The position numbers were made by a program, and so were the translations under genes. From positions 62,001 to 126,000 of the forward strand of contig PKCK01000013.1 in the NCBI GenBank assembly GCA_002862085.1: DNA of 64,000 nucleotides. The letters run 5' to 3'. The stretch comes from Planctomycetota bacterium. GTDB taxonomy: Bacteria > Planctomycetota > UBA1135 > GCA-002686595. The notes beneath the pieces are model-generated. The model worked only from the letters and a program-made list of their open reading frames with translations, had not been told where the DNA came from and searched no databases. This document shows positions 24,627 to 33,744 of this stretch, in pieces; position 1 is the first letter of the stretch, and the number at the start of each line of letters is the position of its first letter.

Positions 24627-27122
24627 TCAGACGCCACCGGCGCTCTCGGACGCGCCCGGCGCAGGAAGCTCGACGCGGATCGTCCGACGCGCCTGCGTGA
24701 GGCTCACGGTCTGGCTGTGCAAACGCTTGCGGCCCCGCTCCACGACGAGCCGCCAGCTCGCCCGCCCGACCCCCGCGGCTGAGAAGCGACCTCGCCTCCG
24801 CGGGCCCTCCTTCAGCTCGACACGACGGGGAAGGTCGCCCCGGCCGCCGCGGTCTGCCGGGAGCCGGAACAGCCTCACACGGAGTCCCTCGGGCCGCCGT
24901 CCGAGGTGATCGACGACGGTCACCTCCACCCGCGTCGCCGGCCGGACACGGAGTACGCCGACATCGATCTCCTCGCCCGCGCTGAGCGTCCGGACGGGGA
25001 TCGAGGCGGTCTCGAAGCCCCCGCTGACGGCGCGGATGTCGAACTTGCCAGGGCGCAAGCCGCGCAGCTCGAAGGCGGTCTCGTCGACGCGCCATGTCCC
25101 GCCCCGCAGCCCGGTGAACTCGAGGTCGAAGATCGGCCCGCCGGTTCCGAAGCGGACGATCTCACCGCGAACGACGCCGAGCTCCGGCGCCGGGCTCCGC
25201 TCGAGCCTGACGAGCAGCGGCGCGTCACGAGGTCGCTCGTCGGCGCGCTCCACGAAGAACGGTCCGGCGCTGAGATGGCCGTCCGCGTCGACCGTCAAGC
25301 GCCATCGGTGTTCGGGGTCGAGGTCGAGGGTCGCGCGACCGTACCGATCACAACCGTCGCGGGCTTCGGGTCCACCGCGACGCTTCTTCCCGGGTTCGAC
25401 CGTGCCCTCCGCAACAGCGCGGACGCGCGCACGACTCAGAGCGCGGCCGAGATCGTCGAGCACGACGACGTGCACGTCCCGGCGGCCGCGCATGGGGATC
25501 GTCGGGTTCTCGCCCTCGCGCCAGCCAGTGGTCACCGGGGTGAAGCCCTCGGCGTCGATACGGATCCTCCGCGCGCCGTGAGCTCGCCCGAGGACCTGGT
25601 AACGACCCGAGACGGACTCGAGCGCGATGCCGTCCGTCCACGCCGTCCCACCGGCGAGCCGCTCCTCGAATCGCACCACGATTCGTTCGATCGGCTGATC
25701 TGCTCGATCGGTGACGGAGAAGCTTCGCAGCGGCGGTGTGCGCAGCGCGAGCTCCGCGCCCTCTCGGCGCTCGCCGGGGCGCAGCGGTGAAGGGATCTCG
25801 AGACTCGATATCGCTCCGCTACCTGCAACGCGCGCCACGATGAGGAGTTCACGGCCTGCGGGCACGCGCTCCGCCGCGAAACGACCGTCCAGGCCCAGGT
25901 CGACCGCGACGCCCGAGCGGCGCGCCAGCGGCTTGCCCGAGACAGCGCTTCCCACGATGCGGCCCGCGTCGCTCTTCGCGACGATCGCCAGTTCGAGCCC
26001 CTCGAGGTCGGATGGTCGTCCGAGAACGCGGCCGGCCAGCGAAGCGCTCGGCTGAACGCGGAGGCTGAGCTCGCGAGCACCGTTGCCCTCGATGATCACG
26101 AAGTCGCGATGAACCTGCACGCCGTCCTCGGTGGTCAGGAGCGCCCGCGCTTTCCCGATGGGGGCGCCGTCGAAGGAGAACCGTCCGTCGGTCGCGGTCA
26201 CGACCGCGTCGAAGGGCGCGCGCTCCTCCCGGTCGGAGAGCCCGGACACGAGCGGCTGGAGCTCGACGCGGACCCCCGCGAGCGGGCGCTCGGTCCCGAC
26301 CTCGACGACCCTGCCACGAACCGCCTCGCCGCGCGGTGCGTTCAGCTCGACGTCCGTGCGCGCGCCCTCTCGCAGACGGATGGAGGGCAGATGAGCGGGT
26401 GGCGCGCCGGGGACCACGGCCGCCACGCTGGCGAGGCCCGCGGGCAGCTCCTCGAAGACGACCGCCCCCTCTCCGGTCCATGGGAGCTCCGCGGCTGCTG
26501 CGCCTCGCCGGGCGTCGCGGCGGAGGAAGAGCTCGACCCGAGCTCCCTCCGCCGGCCGGTAACCCGAGAGCCTCACAGCGAGGCTCGCCGGTTGCGCGAG
26601 CCGCACCGCGCGCGGCGCATCGGCCGAGCACGGGACCAGGGCGCCGACCGCGGCGGGGAGCAGCCCCTCGGCCTCGAGGACGAGGTCGAGCCCGCCTCTC
26701 GACGCAGGCCAGCGAACCTCGTAGAGGCCAGGACGCCCGAAAGGACGCAGCTCGGGGAGCGTCTTGAGTCGGTCCTCCCCCGATCGCGCTCTGGCGATGG
26801 AGAGGCCGGTGACGGGCTCGTCCTCACGGCCGCAGGTCGCCAGGACGAAAGCGACGAGTTCGCCCGCCGCGAGCGTCTCGACCTCCGCGGACGCACGGTG
26901 CCCAGGGCCCTCCGCGGCCTCGATCTCGACGGTCCGGAGGCCGGCTTCGTCCGCGGACACGGGGAGCGACCCCGGCCTCTCGGCGCGCGCCAGGCGACCG
27001 GGGTCGATCCTCTCATCGGGACCGTCGGCTCCCCGCGAGGGCGGCGCGGACGGCGACATCCACGCGAGAGCCGCGAGGGCGACGGCGGCCGTGGCCGCGA
27101 GAGGAACGAGGAGCTTACGCAT
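24627..27122 (-). CDS. Large exported protein with carboxypeptidase-regulatory-like beta-sandwich repeats
   Basis: 831 residues from ATG 27122, with an N-terminal membrane/signal segment (LVPLAATAAVALAALAW). Several units show the CarboxypepD_reg-like pattern: VRGRVVEVGTERPLAGVRVELQP...TDGRFSFDGAPIGKARALLTTED, then ASLAGRVLGRPSDLEG, VHVVVLDDLGRALSRARVRAVAEG, and VEVTVVDHLGRRPEGLRVRLFRLP. Such repeats are beta-sandwiches used as scaffolds or binding modules in secreted proteins. No catalytic residue set is visible. It ends the minus-strand run from gltX and lies 15 bp downstream of the beta-propeller gene, so it is probably cotranscribed with it. Function unknown. Confidence 0.78.
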   Translation of the reverse strand: MRKLLVPLAATAAVALAALAWMSPSAPPSRGADGPDERIDPGRLARAERPGSLPVSADEAGLRTVEIEAAEGPGHRASAEVETLAAGELVAFVLATCGREDEPVTGLSIARARSGEDRLKTLPELRPFGRPGLYEVRWPASRGGLDLVLEAEGLLPAAVGALVPCSADAPRAVRLAQPASLAVRLSGYRPAEGARVELFLRRDARRGAAAAELPWTGEGAVVFEELPAGLASVAAVVPGAPPAHLPSIRLREGARTDVELNAPRGEAVRGRVVEVGTERPLAGVRVELQPLVSGLSDREERAPFDAVVTATDGRFSFDGAPIGKARALLTTEDGVQVHRDFVIIEGNGARELSLRVQPSASLAGRVLGRPSDLEGLELAIVAKSDAGRIVGSAVSGKPLARRSGVAVDLGLDGRFAAERVPAGRELLIVARVAGSGAISSLEIPSPLRPGERREGAELALRTPPLRSFSVTDRADQPIERIVVRFEERLAGGTAWTDGIALESVSGRYQVLGRAHGARRIRIDAEGFTPVTTGWREGENPTIPMRGRRDVHVVVLDDLGRALSRARVRAVAEGTVEPGKKRRGGPEARDGCDRYGRATLDLDPEHRWRLTVDADGHLSAGPFFVERADERPRDAPLLVRLERSPAPELGVVRGEIVRFGTGGPIFDLEFTGLRGGTWRVDETAFELRGLRPGKFDIRAVSGGFETASIPVRTLSAGEEIDVGVLRVRPATRVEVTVVDHLGRRPEGLRVRLFRLPADRGGRGDLPRRVELKEGPRRRGRFSAAGVGRASWRLVVERGRKRLHSQTVSLTQARRTIRVELPAPGASESAGGV

Positions 27123-27137
27123 GGAGGCCAGCGGATC

Positions 27138-28034
27138 TCAGGGTAGCGGGCCCGGCCCGAAGTCCACGAAGGACCCGAAGGCTCTGCCCCCCAGCGAGAG
27201 GACCTGAACACGGCTGCCGTCTCGATCGAGGACGCAGACGCGCGCTCGTCGGTCGTCCACTCCGCGCTCGATCGCGACGGCGCACGGCTCCTCCAGCTCC
27301 GTCTCCGCTCCACGGCCGGCGAGGGTCCGGCGAAATCTCCCGGCCGCGTCGAAGACGTGGAGACCGCTCGTCGGCGCCCGCGTCGCGACGAGGATCCTGC
27401 CGTCGCCGACGACCGAGACGGCTTCGGGTGTTCCGAGCTCCTCGGGGACCTCGAAGGCGAAGTCGAAGCGGTATCGCTCTCCCGGCCTCCCCAGGAACAG
27501 CTGGACGCGCCGGGCACCCGCCTCGCAAACGGCGAGAGTCTCTCCCGCGACGTCGAGGGATCGGACGCGCTGGAAGCGGCCCTCTGGATCGCCCAGGGGT
27601 CGAAGGGAGTCGCCCGTCCCCGAAGAGATACGAAGCTGCTGCACCGCGTGCCGGCGGACGCCGCCGGAGGCGACCAGAACCACCTGATCGTCGTCGGATC
27701 CGCTGACGCGCACGTCGACCGGAACGCCGAGCTCGCCCCGCGCATCGCGCGGCGGCGCGCTCCCCGGCGGCGTCTCACCCCCGACGCTCGCGACCTCCCT
27801 CCCGAAGAGCGAGAAGCAGCGAACTCGCGCCGCGGCGCCGTCGACGACCCAGAGACGCCTGTCGTCATCGACGTCGAGCCCCTCGACGCTCGAGCGGCCC
27901 ACGGCCTCGTCGCGGAACGCGAAGCGCGTCTCCAGGGGTCGACCATCGAGATCGAAGGTCGCCACGCTCGCCGTCAACTCGTGCCAGCCCACGTAGAGCA
28001 CCCCGGCGTGCAGCTTCAGCGCCCCCTGCATCAA
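27138..28034 (-). CDS. NHL/6-bladed beta-propeller-like protein
   Basis: 298 residues, ATG 28034 overlapping the upstream gene's stop by 4 bp. Repeated blade-like units read LDVDDDRRLWVVDGAAARVRCFSLFGREV, LDVAGETLAVCEAGARRVQLFLG and VSVVGDGRILVATRAPTSGLHVFDAAGRFRRTL, each a strand-rich repeat ending in a turn with D/G. This is the NHL/SMP-30-like beta-propeller pattern. No signal peptide is obvious, so it is perhaps cytoplasmic. Overlap with the metallophosphoesterase gene and the 15-bp gap to the beta-sandwich gene argue for one operon. Function unknown. Confidence 0.75.
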   Translation of the reverse strand: MMQGALKLHAGVLYVGWHELTASVATFDLDGRPLETRFAFRDEAVGRSSVEGLDVDDDRRLWVVDGAAARVRCFSLFGREVASVGGETPPGSAPPRDARGELGVPVDVRVSGSDDDQVVLVASGGVRRHAVQQLRISSGTGDSLRPLGDPEGRFQRVRSLDVAGETLAVCEAGARRVQLFLGRPGERYRFDFAFEVPEELGTPEAVSVVGDGRILVATRAPTSGLHVFDAAGRFRRTLAGRGAETELEEPCAVAIERGVDDRRARVCVLDRDGSRVQVLSLGGRAFGSFVDFGPGPLP

Positions 28035-28885
28035 GATCCTCCCCGAGCGCTCACGAGCTCGACCACGACGATCTCGGCCGGCGCGCCGATGCGCAGCGGG
28101 ATTCCGATGACCCCGAGCCCGCGGCTCACGATGAGAGCCGCTCGGCCGAGCCTGGCCCGGAGACCGGGGTGCGGCGGTCCCAGGCGGCGGAGCCAGGGCA
28201 GGTCCACCTGGGTCCCATGGCTGTGGCCGGACAGGACCAGGTGAGCGCCGCGCTGGACGAAGTCCGGCGCGCCGCGGGGGTGGTGGCAGAGCCCCACCCG
28301 GACGTCCGCGCCGGCGAACGTCTCGGCCCCGCGGTCGAAGTCCACGCCCTTGCCCTCCTCGAGGTCTTCGACGCCACCGAAGGCCACGCGAGCCCCGTCG
28401 ACCTCCACGGTCGCGCCGCCGTTGCGCAGGAACTGCCAGCCGCTCGCCATGAGCGCCTCGGAGATCTTGAGCTCACGGCGCCCCTTGTAGTCGTGGTTGC
28501 CGAAGACCGCGAAGGTCGCGCGACGGCCGATGCAGCGGCAGAGCTCGTCGAGCGCCGGCATCATGTTCTCGGGGCCGTGGACGACGTAGTCGCCGGTCCA
28601 GCAGACGACGTCCGGGGCCTCCTCGTCGAGCGCGCGGAGCACGCCGTCGAGGTCGCCGCGGGCGAGGAAGGGCCCGGCATGAATGTCCGAGAGCTGCGCG
28701 ATCGTGAACCCGCGCAGCGCCGTGGGGAGTCCTTCGAGTTCGAGGCGCTCGCGCCGTACGAGCAGTCTCCCGGGCGCGAGGTGCACGCGGTGGTAGAGCC
28801 GTCGCCCTCCGAGGAGAGCTGCGGTGAGCTCCACGGCCCGGAAGAAGCCGATCCGCAGAGAGCTGTGCCGACGGGGCTGGATCAC
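28031..28885 (-). CDS. Metallophosphoesterase (YkuE-like)
   Basis: 284 residues from GTG 28885. The calcineurin-like motifs appear in order: DIHAG, GDYV, GNHD (in AVFGNHDYKG), a middle His (GLCHHPRG) and GHSHG. This matches the YkuE/membrane-associated MPE type, preceded by a short leader that may associate with the membrane. Such enzymes include UDP-2,3-diacylglucosamine hydrolase-like and unknown phosphodiesterases, and the substrate cannot be read. Overlaps the propeller gene by 4 bp. Confidence 0.9.
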   Translation of the reverse strand: MIQPRRHSSLRIGFFRAVELTAALLGGRRLYHRVHLAPGRLLVRRERLELEGLPTALRGFTIAQLSDIHAGPFLARGDLDGVLRALDEEAPDVVCWTGDYVVHGPENMMPALDELCRCIGRRATFAVFGNHDYKGRRELKISEALMASGWQFLRNGGATVEVDGARVAFGGVEDLEEGKGVDFDRGAETFAGADVRVGLCHHPRGAPDFVQRGAHLVLSGHSHGTQVDLPWLRRLGPPHPGLRARLGRAALIVSRGLGVIGIPLRIGAPAEIVVVELVSARGGS

Positions 28886-28970
28886 GCCGCCATGTCACGC
28901 GCCGGGCCTGCGCCAGGCAAGTGATGCCCCGGGTCCCTCGAACGTGCGTCCCGGGTCCGGCCGCCGACGC

Positions 28971-29606
28971 TCAGAGGAAACGGCGGCTCTCGCCAGGGCC
29001 GAGCTCGACCTCGCCGTCTGGCGAGATGACGCGCGCGGTGCCGTCCACCACGCGCACGGCGAGGCCGCGGCTGTCGAGCACGAGCCGCGCGCCACCGCGC
29101 TCGAGGTCGAAGATTCCATGGGCCGTCACGACGCGCAGACGACCCTCGACGCGCGCGGCGCCGCCGATGAGGCGAGCCCGCGGCGGCATGACGCTCGCCA
29201 CGGCGGCCCGGGCGCCGGGCTCGAGGACGAGGCGGCCATCTCCGAGGGTGAGCGTGCTCCCCTCGCCGTCACGGGCCCCCACCACATCGCCCGGCGCGAG
29301 AGTGACCGGACCCGGCGAGGCCGCGCGCTCCGCGGCGAAGACGCGCGGCCCGGCGAAGGAGGTCCCGGTGCCCGGCGTGAACAGGGCGTCGACGCCGAGG
29401 GGGGCGCCGGCCCGGCCGCCGAGGTGGACCATCGCGACGATGGCGAACGCCGGCAGCAGCAGCGTCCGGAGACGGATCCGGCTGAGCGCGGCACCGGAAG
29501 CGCTGCGGCGTCGGGGCATCTCCCCGCGCGCCACCGCGATGCGCTCGCTCACGTCGTGCAGCAGCTCCTCGCGCCGCCGCCTCAGCTCCTCGCTCTGCTC
29601 GGCCAT
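28971..29606 (-). CDS. FecR-like membrane protein
   Basis: 211 residues from ATG 29606; the upstream open frame is non-coding antisense to gltX. An N-terminal cytoplasmic tail (SEELRRRREELLHDVSERIAVARG, helical and charged) is followed by a transmembrane segment (LLLPAFAIVAMVHLGG, about 50-68). The exported part has FecR-like features: LAPGDVVGARDGEGSTLTLGDGRLVLEPGARAAV, then RVVTAHGIFDLERGGARLVL, LAVRVVDGTARVISPDGEVELGPGESRRFL. FecR-type proteins relay extracellular signals to an ECF sigma factor or act structurally in the envelope. No sigma factor is in the window, so its partner is unknown. The stop is 85 bp from the MPE start. Confidence 0.7.
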   Translation of the reverse strand: MAEQSEELRRRREELLHDVSERIAVARGEMPRRRSASGAALSRIRLRTLLLPAFAIVAMVHLGGRAGAPLGVDALFTPGTGTSFAGPRVFAAERAASPGPVTLAPGDVVGARDGEGSTLTLGDGRLVLEPGARAAVASVMPPRARLIGGAARVEGRLRVVTAHGIFDLERGGARLVLDSRGLAVRVVDGTARVISPDGEVELGPGESRRFL

Positions 29607-29677
29607 GACCCCGGGGTCATCGGCCGATCGCGGCTCTCCCTTGACCGCAAGCCGCCAGCGGCGGCCCGGTCCGGCCC

Positions 29678-31144
29678 TCAGGCCAGCCTGGCGACCCCAG
29701 CCCGGATGCGGGCGGCGGTGGCCTCGAGGCCCAGGAGGGCCACGCAATCGAAGAGATCCCGGCCGCCCGGCTGCCCCGTGAGGACGCAGCGAAGCGGCTG
29801 GAAGAGCGCCGGGATCTTGAGCCCCTTCTCCTGCACCCATTCCTTCGTCGCCGCGCCGAGGGACGCGGGATCGTCCAGGTCGTCGCGGCCCTCGAGCCAG
29901 CCCAGGTACGCCTGGAGGGTCTCGGCCCGCGCCTCGTGCTTGCGCGCGTTCTTCTCGGCCTTCGGATCGAACGTCACCGCGTCGTCCGCCTCGAAGAAAC
30001 AGGCGACGCGCGGCGGGAAGTCCCCGAACAGCTCGATCCGCTCCTGCTCCCCCGCGACGAGGCGCTCGAACCACGGCCGCCGGGCCGCGATGCCCTCGGC
30101 GCTCATCTGTCCGGCCTCCACGACGTAGGGCGCGACCGCGTCAGCGAGGTCCGCGAGCCCCATGCGGCGGATCGTGTCCCCGGCGAGCCAGCGGAACTTG
30201 TCGGGGTCGAAGACCGCGCCCGCCTTCTGCACGTCCACGATGTCGAAGCGCTCGACGAAGGTCGCCGTGTCGAAGACCTCCGTCTCACCGTCGAGGGCCC
30301 AGCCCTGGAGGCAGAGGAAGTTGATGATCGCGTCGCGGGGGTAGCCCTTCGCCACGTAGTCGCCGAGCGCCGTGTCGCCGGTCCGCTTCGACAGCTTCTT
30401 GCGATCGGTCCCGAGCATCAGGGGAAGGTGGCCGAAGCGCGGAACGGTTTCTCCGAGGGCCTCGTAGAGCAGGATCTGCTTGGGCGTGTTCACCAGGTGC
30501 TCCTCCCCACGGAACACGTGACTGATACGCATGTCCACGTCGTCACAGACGACGACGAAGTTGTAGGTGGGTGAACCGTCGCGGCGGAGCATGATCCAGT
30601 CGTCGATCTCGCCGTGATCGAAGCGCACCGAGCCCCGGACGAGATCCTCGAAGACCGTCGCTCCCTCGGGCACCCTGAAACGCACCGTGAACTCCTCGCC
30701 GGCGGCCGCCCGCCGCGCCGACTCGGCCGGATCCAGGTCCCGGCAACGGCCGTCGTAGCGGGGCGTCTCCTTCCGTTTCTCCTGCCCCTCCCTCAGCTCG
30801 GTGAGCCGTTCGGCGGAGCAGAAGCAGCGGTAGGCGTAGCCTGCCTCCACGAGGCGTTGGACCGTCTCCTTGTGGCCGACGACGCGCTCGCTCTGGCGGT
30901 ACGGGCCGTGGGGGCCTCCGACCTCCGGCCCCTCGTCCCAGTCGATGCCGAGCCAGCGCAGTCCCTCGAGGATCGCGGCCTCGCTCTCCGCCGTGCTCCG
31001 GGTCCGGTCGGTGTCCTCGATTCGCAGTACGAAGGCGCCCCCGCGGCCGCGGGCGTAGGCCCAGTTGAAGAGCGCGGTCCGACAGAGGCCCAGGTGGACG
31101 CTGCCCGTGGGGCTCGGAGCGATGCGGAGGCGGAGGTCGGACAC
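29678..31144 (-). CDS. gltX: Glutamyl-tRNA synthetase (class I)
   Basis: 488 residues. It charges tRNA-Glu (and perhaps tRNA-Gln). The HIGH-type signature is PSPTGSVHLG at residues 10-19, followed by RIEDTDRTRS. The KMSKS-type motif is KLSKR at 250-254. Cys107, Cys109 and Cys134 match a zinc site in the connective domain. FRGEEHLVNTPKQ and VPRFGHLPL are further GluRS blocks. Length is normal (about 470-490) with the C-terminal anticodon-binding helices. The FecR-like gene follows 71 bp later. Confidence 0.97.
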   Translation of the reverse strand: MSDLRLRIAPSPTGSVHLGLCRTALFNWAYARGRGGAFVLRIEDTDRTRSTAESEAAILEGLRWLGIDWDEGPEVGGPHGPYRQSERVVGHKETVQRLVEAGYAYRCFCSAERLTELREGQEKRKETPRYDGRCRDLDPAESARRAAAGEEFTVRFRVPEGATVFEDLVRGSVRFDHGEIDDWIMLRRDGSPTYNFVVVCDDVDMRISHVFRGEEHLVNTPKQILLYEALGETVPRFGHLPLMLGTDRKKLSKRTGDTALGDYVAKGYPRDAIINFLCLQGWALDGETEVFDTATFVERFDIVDVQKAGAVFDPDKFRWLAGDTIRRMGLADLADAVAPYVVEAGQMSAEGIAARRPWFERLVAGEQERIELFGDFPPRVACFFEADDAVTFDPKAEKNARKHEARAETLQAYLGWLEGRDDLDDPASLGAATKEWVQEKGLKIPALFQPLRCVLTGQPGGRDLFDCVALLGLEATAARIRAGVARLA

Positions 31145-31305
31145 GGAGATCGACGTGGAGGAGGAGGCGGACGGGTGAACCGGCGAGCAGGGTGCCGGGC
31201 CACGACCCGCCGCGCAGCAGGATTCCGGCGGGGATCAGCGACTCAGCGCGAGGAGCGGCCTCAGGCGCGGCGAGGGCCCGCCGCGGTCGCCCGTCGTGCG
31301 CCCCC

Positions 31306-32451
31306 TCAGCGAGCGTCCCCGGCGAGCTCCTCCAGCCAGCCGAGCTCGGTGAGCTTCGACGTCAGAAGCTCGGCCGCCATACCGTGCTGCCGCACCGACG
31401 GGTGCGTGTTCCCGCCGCCGACGATCAGGTCGCTGGCCGCGTAGTCCTGCCAGGAGAACGGTCGCCCCGTCCGGCTCTCCAGGTCCCGTACGAGCCCGGG
31501 CTGGAGATGGAGGGTCTCGACGCCGAACTCCCGGAAGACGTCCATCATCTCCGGCGCCTCGGGGTAGTCGTTGATGGCGAAGGCGAGAAGTCGGAAGCCG
31601 TGCTCCTCGCTCAGCTCCTTGAGCCGCTCGACCGCACCCCGATACGCCTCCGAGCCGTGGAGCTGGGAATACCGGTCCGGGACGGAGTCGCCCTGCTGGC
31701 GCCGGACGATCGCCTGGATCGGGACCTCGTCCGGGCCGTCGGCGCGGTCCTCCGCGAGCCGGCCCAACCGCGTACGGGCGGCGTGGATCAGGAAGCAGCG
31801 GTCGAGGCGCCAGGGGTCGATGGCCTCTCGTACGTACTGGGGCGGCGCGTAGTCGTTGCCGCAGACGCCGACGACCACGATGTCGGGGGAGAACCGCAGC
31901 GCCTTGCGCTCGAGGGTCTCCACCTCCATGACCGTGTTGTAGCCGGGCACGGCGGTGTTCACGAGGCGCCACGACGCGCCGGGATGCGCGGCCCGGATGG
32001 CCGTCGCCATCCGCTCGAGGTAGCTCTCCTCGCGGCGAACGCCATAGCCGAACTGGATCGAATCACCGATCCCGACGATCGTCACGGCGCCCTCCGGTTC
32101 CTCGACCGGGATCTCTCCGGAGCGGAACCCGAAGCTGTTGGTCGTCAAGGGCTGGCCGCGAAACACGACGTCCCGAAGTCCCGGACGGAGTTCGAAGGCG
32201 ATGCGGTCGTTCGAGGAGGGGACGACCGAGTCCCCCAGCGACACCACGGAGCCCGGGGGCGGAGTCGGACGGCCGTGGAGAGCCGCATCGATCAGCGTCC
32301 GGTTCCGGCGCGCGACCTCGACGCGCGCGAGGACCTCGAGGCCGACGAGGCACGCGAGCACCGTGCCCAGCGCGAGGGCGAGCTTGAGCCGCAGCCTCGA
32401 CCCGGGCGCACCGCCAGCGGGGAGGGGGGCGGGGCCGCTTTCTTGCATCAT
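31306..32451 (-). CDS. Exported SGNH/GDSL hydrolase
   Basis: 381 residues. An N-terminal hydrophobic helix (LALALGTVLACLVGLEVLA, about 24-42) acts as a signal anchor. SGNH blocks: VGIGDSIQFGYGV (catalytic Ser), NTAVPGYNT (Gly block), VVVGVCGNDY (Asn block), and HPSVRQHGMAAE (catalytic His in the HP context). The fold includes lipases, acetyl-esterases and cell-surface acyltransferase partners. Length suits the larger SGNH proteins with a front domain (residues about 60-125). The function in the envelope is unknown. Confidence 0.85.
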   Translation of the reverse strand: MMQESGPAPLPAGGAPGSRLRLKLALALGTVLACLVGLEVLARVEVARRNRTLIDAALHGRPTPPPGSVVSLGDSVVPSSNDRIAFELRPGLRDVVFRGQPLTTNSFGFRSGEIPVEEPEGAVTIVGIGDSIQFGYGVRREESYLERMATAIRAAHPGASWRLVNTAVPGYNTVMEVETLERKALRFSPDIVVVGVCGNDYAPPQYVREAIDPWRLDRCFLIHAARTRLGRLAEDRADGPDEVPIQAIVRRQQGDSVPDRYSQLHGSEAYRGAVERLKELSEEHGFRLLAFAINDYPEAPEMMDVFREFGVETLHLQPGLVRDLESRTGRPFSWQDYAASDLIVGGGNTHPSVRQHGMAAELLTSKLTELGWLEELAGDAR

Positions 32452-32613
32452 GGGGCCATCTCCGGTTCGACGCGTGCCGCCAGGCCAGCTCTTCGCCGCG
32501 CCCGGGGGGCCGGAGCGCGGAGGCGGGACCTTAGCCCACCCTCACCCCGGTCGTCCAGGAGCCCTGAGCGCGTGCGAGGTGGGCGCACTCGTACAGTTAC
32601 ACTCGCCCGCGCG

Positions 32614-33744
32614 ATGAGCACCCCTCCCCACGGCGCCGACGGCGCCCCGCACCACGGCCTCACCGACGACGTCCTCCGCCGCGCTCCCAAGGTGCTGCTC
32701 CACGAGCACCTCGACGGCTGTCTGCGCCCGGCGACGATCCTGGAGCTGGCGCGCGCTGCCGGCTACGACGAGCTCCCCGAGCAGGACCCGCTGCGCCTGG
32801 GTCGTTGGTTCTTCGAGGGCGCCGACCAGGGCTCGCTCCCGCAGTACCTGGAGGGCTTCCAGCACACCATCGCGGTGCTCCAGACGGCCTCCTCGCTGAC
32901 CCGCGTCGCATACGAGCTCTGCGAGGATCTCTCGGCGGAGAACTGTGTCTACTTCGAGGTCCGCTTCGCCCCGCACTTCCACACGACGGGCGGCCTCGGC
33001 CTCGACGCGGTCATGGAAGCCGTCCTCGAGGGCCTTCGTCGCGGCCAGGAGGATTTCGGCGTCGAATCGGGGCTGATCGTCTGCGCCATGCGCAACCAGT
33101 CCGCCGAGCTCAGCCTGAGGCTCGCCGAACTGGCGGTCTCCTGGTTCGGCCGCGGCTGCTGCGGCTTCGACCTCGCCGGCGAGGAGGCCGGGCACCCGCC
33201 GAAGCACCACAACGACGCGTTCCAGCTGATCAAGCGGCGGAACGGCTCGCTGACGATCCACGCCGGTGAGAGCTTCGGCAAGGAGAGCATCTGGCAGGCC
33301 CTGCAGATCTGCGGCGCCCATCGCATCGGACACGGCACGCACCTGATCGACGACATCGCGGTCTACGACGGGCAGGTGATCAAGGTCGGGAGCCTCGCCG
33401 CGTACGTGCTCGACCATCGCATCCCGATCGAGTGCTGTCTGCAGAGCAACGTGCACACCGGCGCCGTGTCCTCCCTCGAGGATCACCCCTTCCCCTACTT
33501 CCTGCGGGAGGGCTACCGCGTCACCCTCAACACCGACAACCGGCTCATGAGCCACACGACCATGACCGACGAGTTCCGCGTCGCGGTCGAGACCTTCGGC
33601 TGCACACTCGCGGACCTCGAACGGGTGACCGTGAACGCCATGAACGCGGCTTTCTTCCCCTACGCCGAGCGGCACAGGATCATCGACGAGCGAATCGAGC
33701 CCGCCTATCGCGCGCTCCACGCCGAGGTCGGAGGCGGGGCTTGA
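32614..33744 (+). CDS. add: Adenosine deaminase
   Basis: 376 residues from ATG 32614. It hydrolyses adenosine to inosine in purine salvage. Zinc ligands are the N-terminal LLHEHLDG (His30, His32), HAGES (the His of the catalytic Glu-His pair), and GHGTHL; NTDNRLMS near the C-terminus contains the conserved Asp. PKVLLHEHLDGCLRP is the classic ADA motif. An adenine deaminase or related aminohydrolase is an alternative. The stop overlaps the next gene's TTG start by 4 bp, suggesting translational coupling, though the partner's role is unclear. Confidence 0.93.
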   Translation: MSTPPHGADGAPHHGLTDDVLRRAPKVLLHEHLDGCLRPATILELARAAGYDELPEQDPLRLGRWFFEGADQGSLPQYLEGFQHTIAVLQTASSLTRVAYELCEDLSAENCVYFEVRFAPHFHTTGGLGLDAVMEAVLEGLRRGQEDFGVESGLIVCAMRNQSAELSLRLAELAVSWFGRGCCGFDLAGEEAGHPPKHHNDAFQLIKRRNGSLTIHAGESFGKESIWQALQICGAHRIGHGTHLIDDIAVYDGQVIKVGSLAAYVLDHRIPIECCLQSNVHTGAVSSLEDHPFPYFLREGYRVTLNTDNRLMSHTTMTDEFRVAVETFGCTLADLERVTVNAMNAAFFPYAERHRIIDERIEPAYRALHAEVGGGA

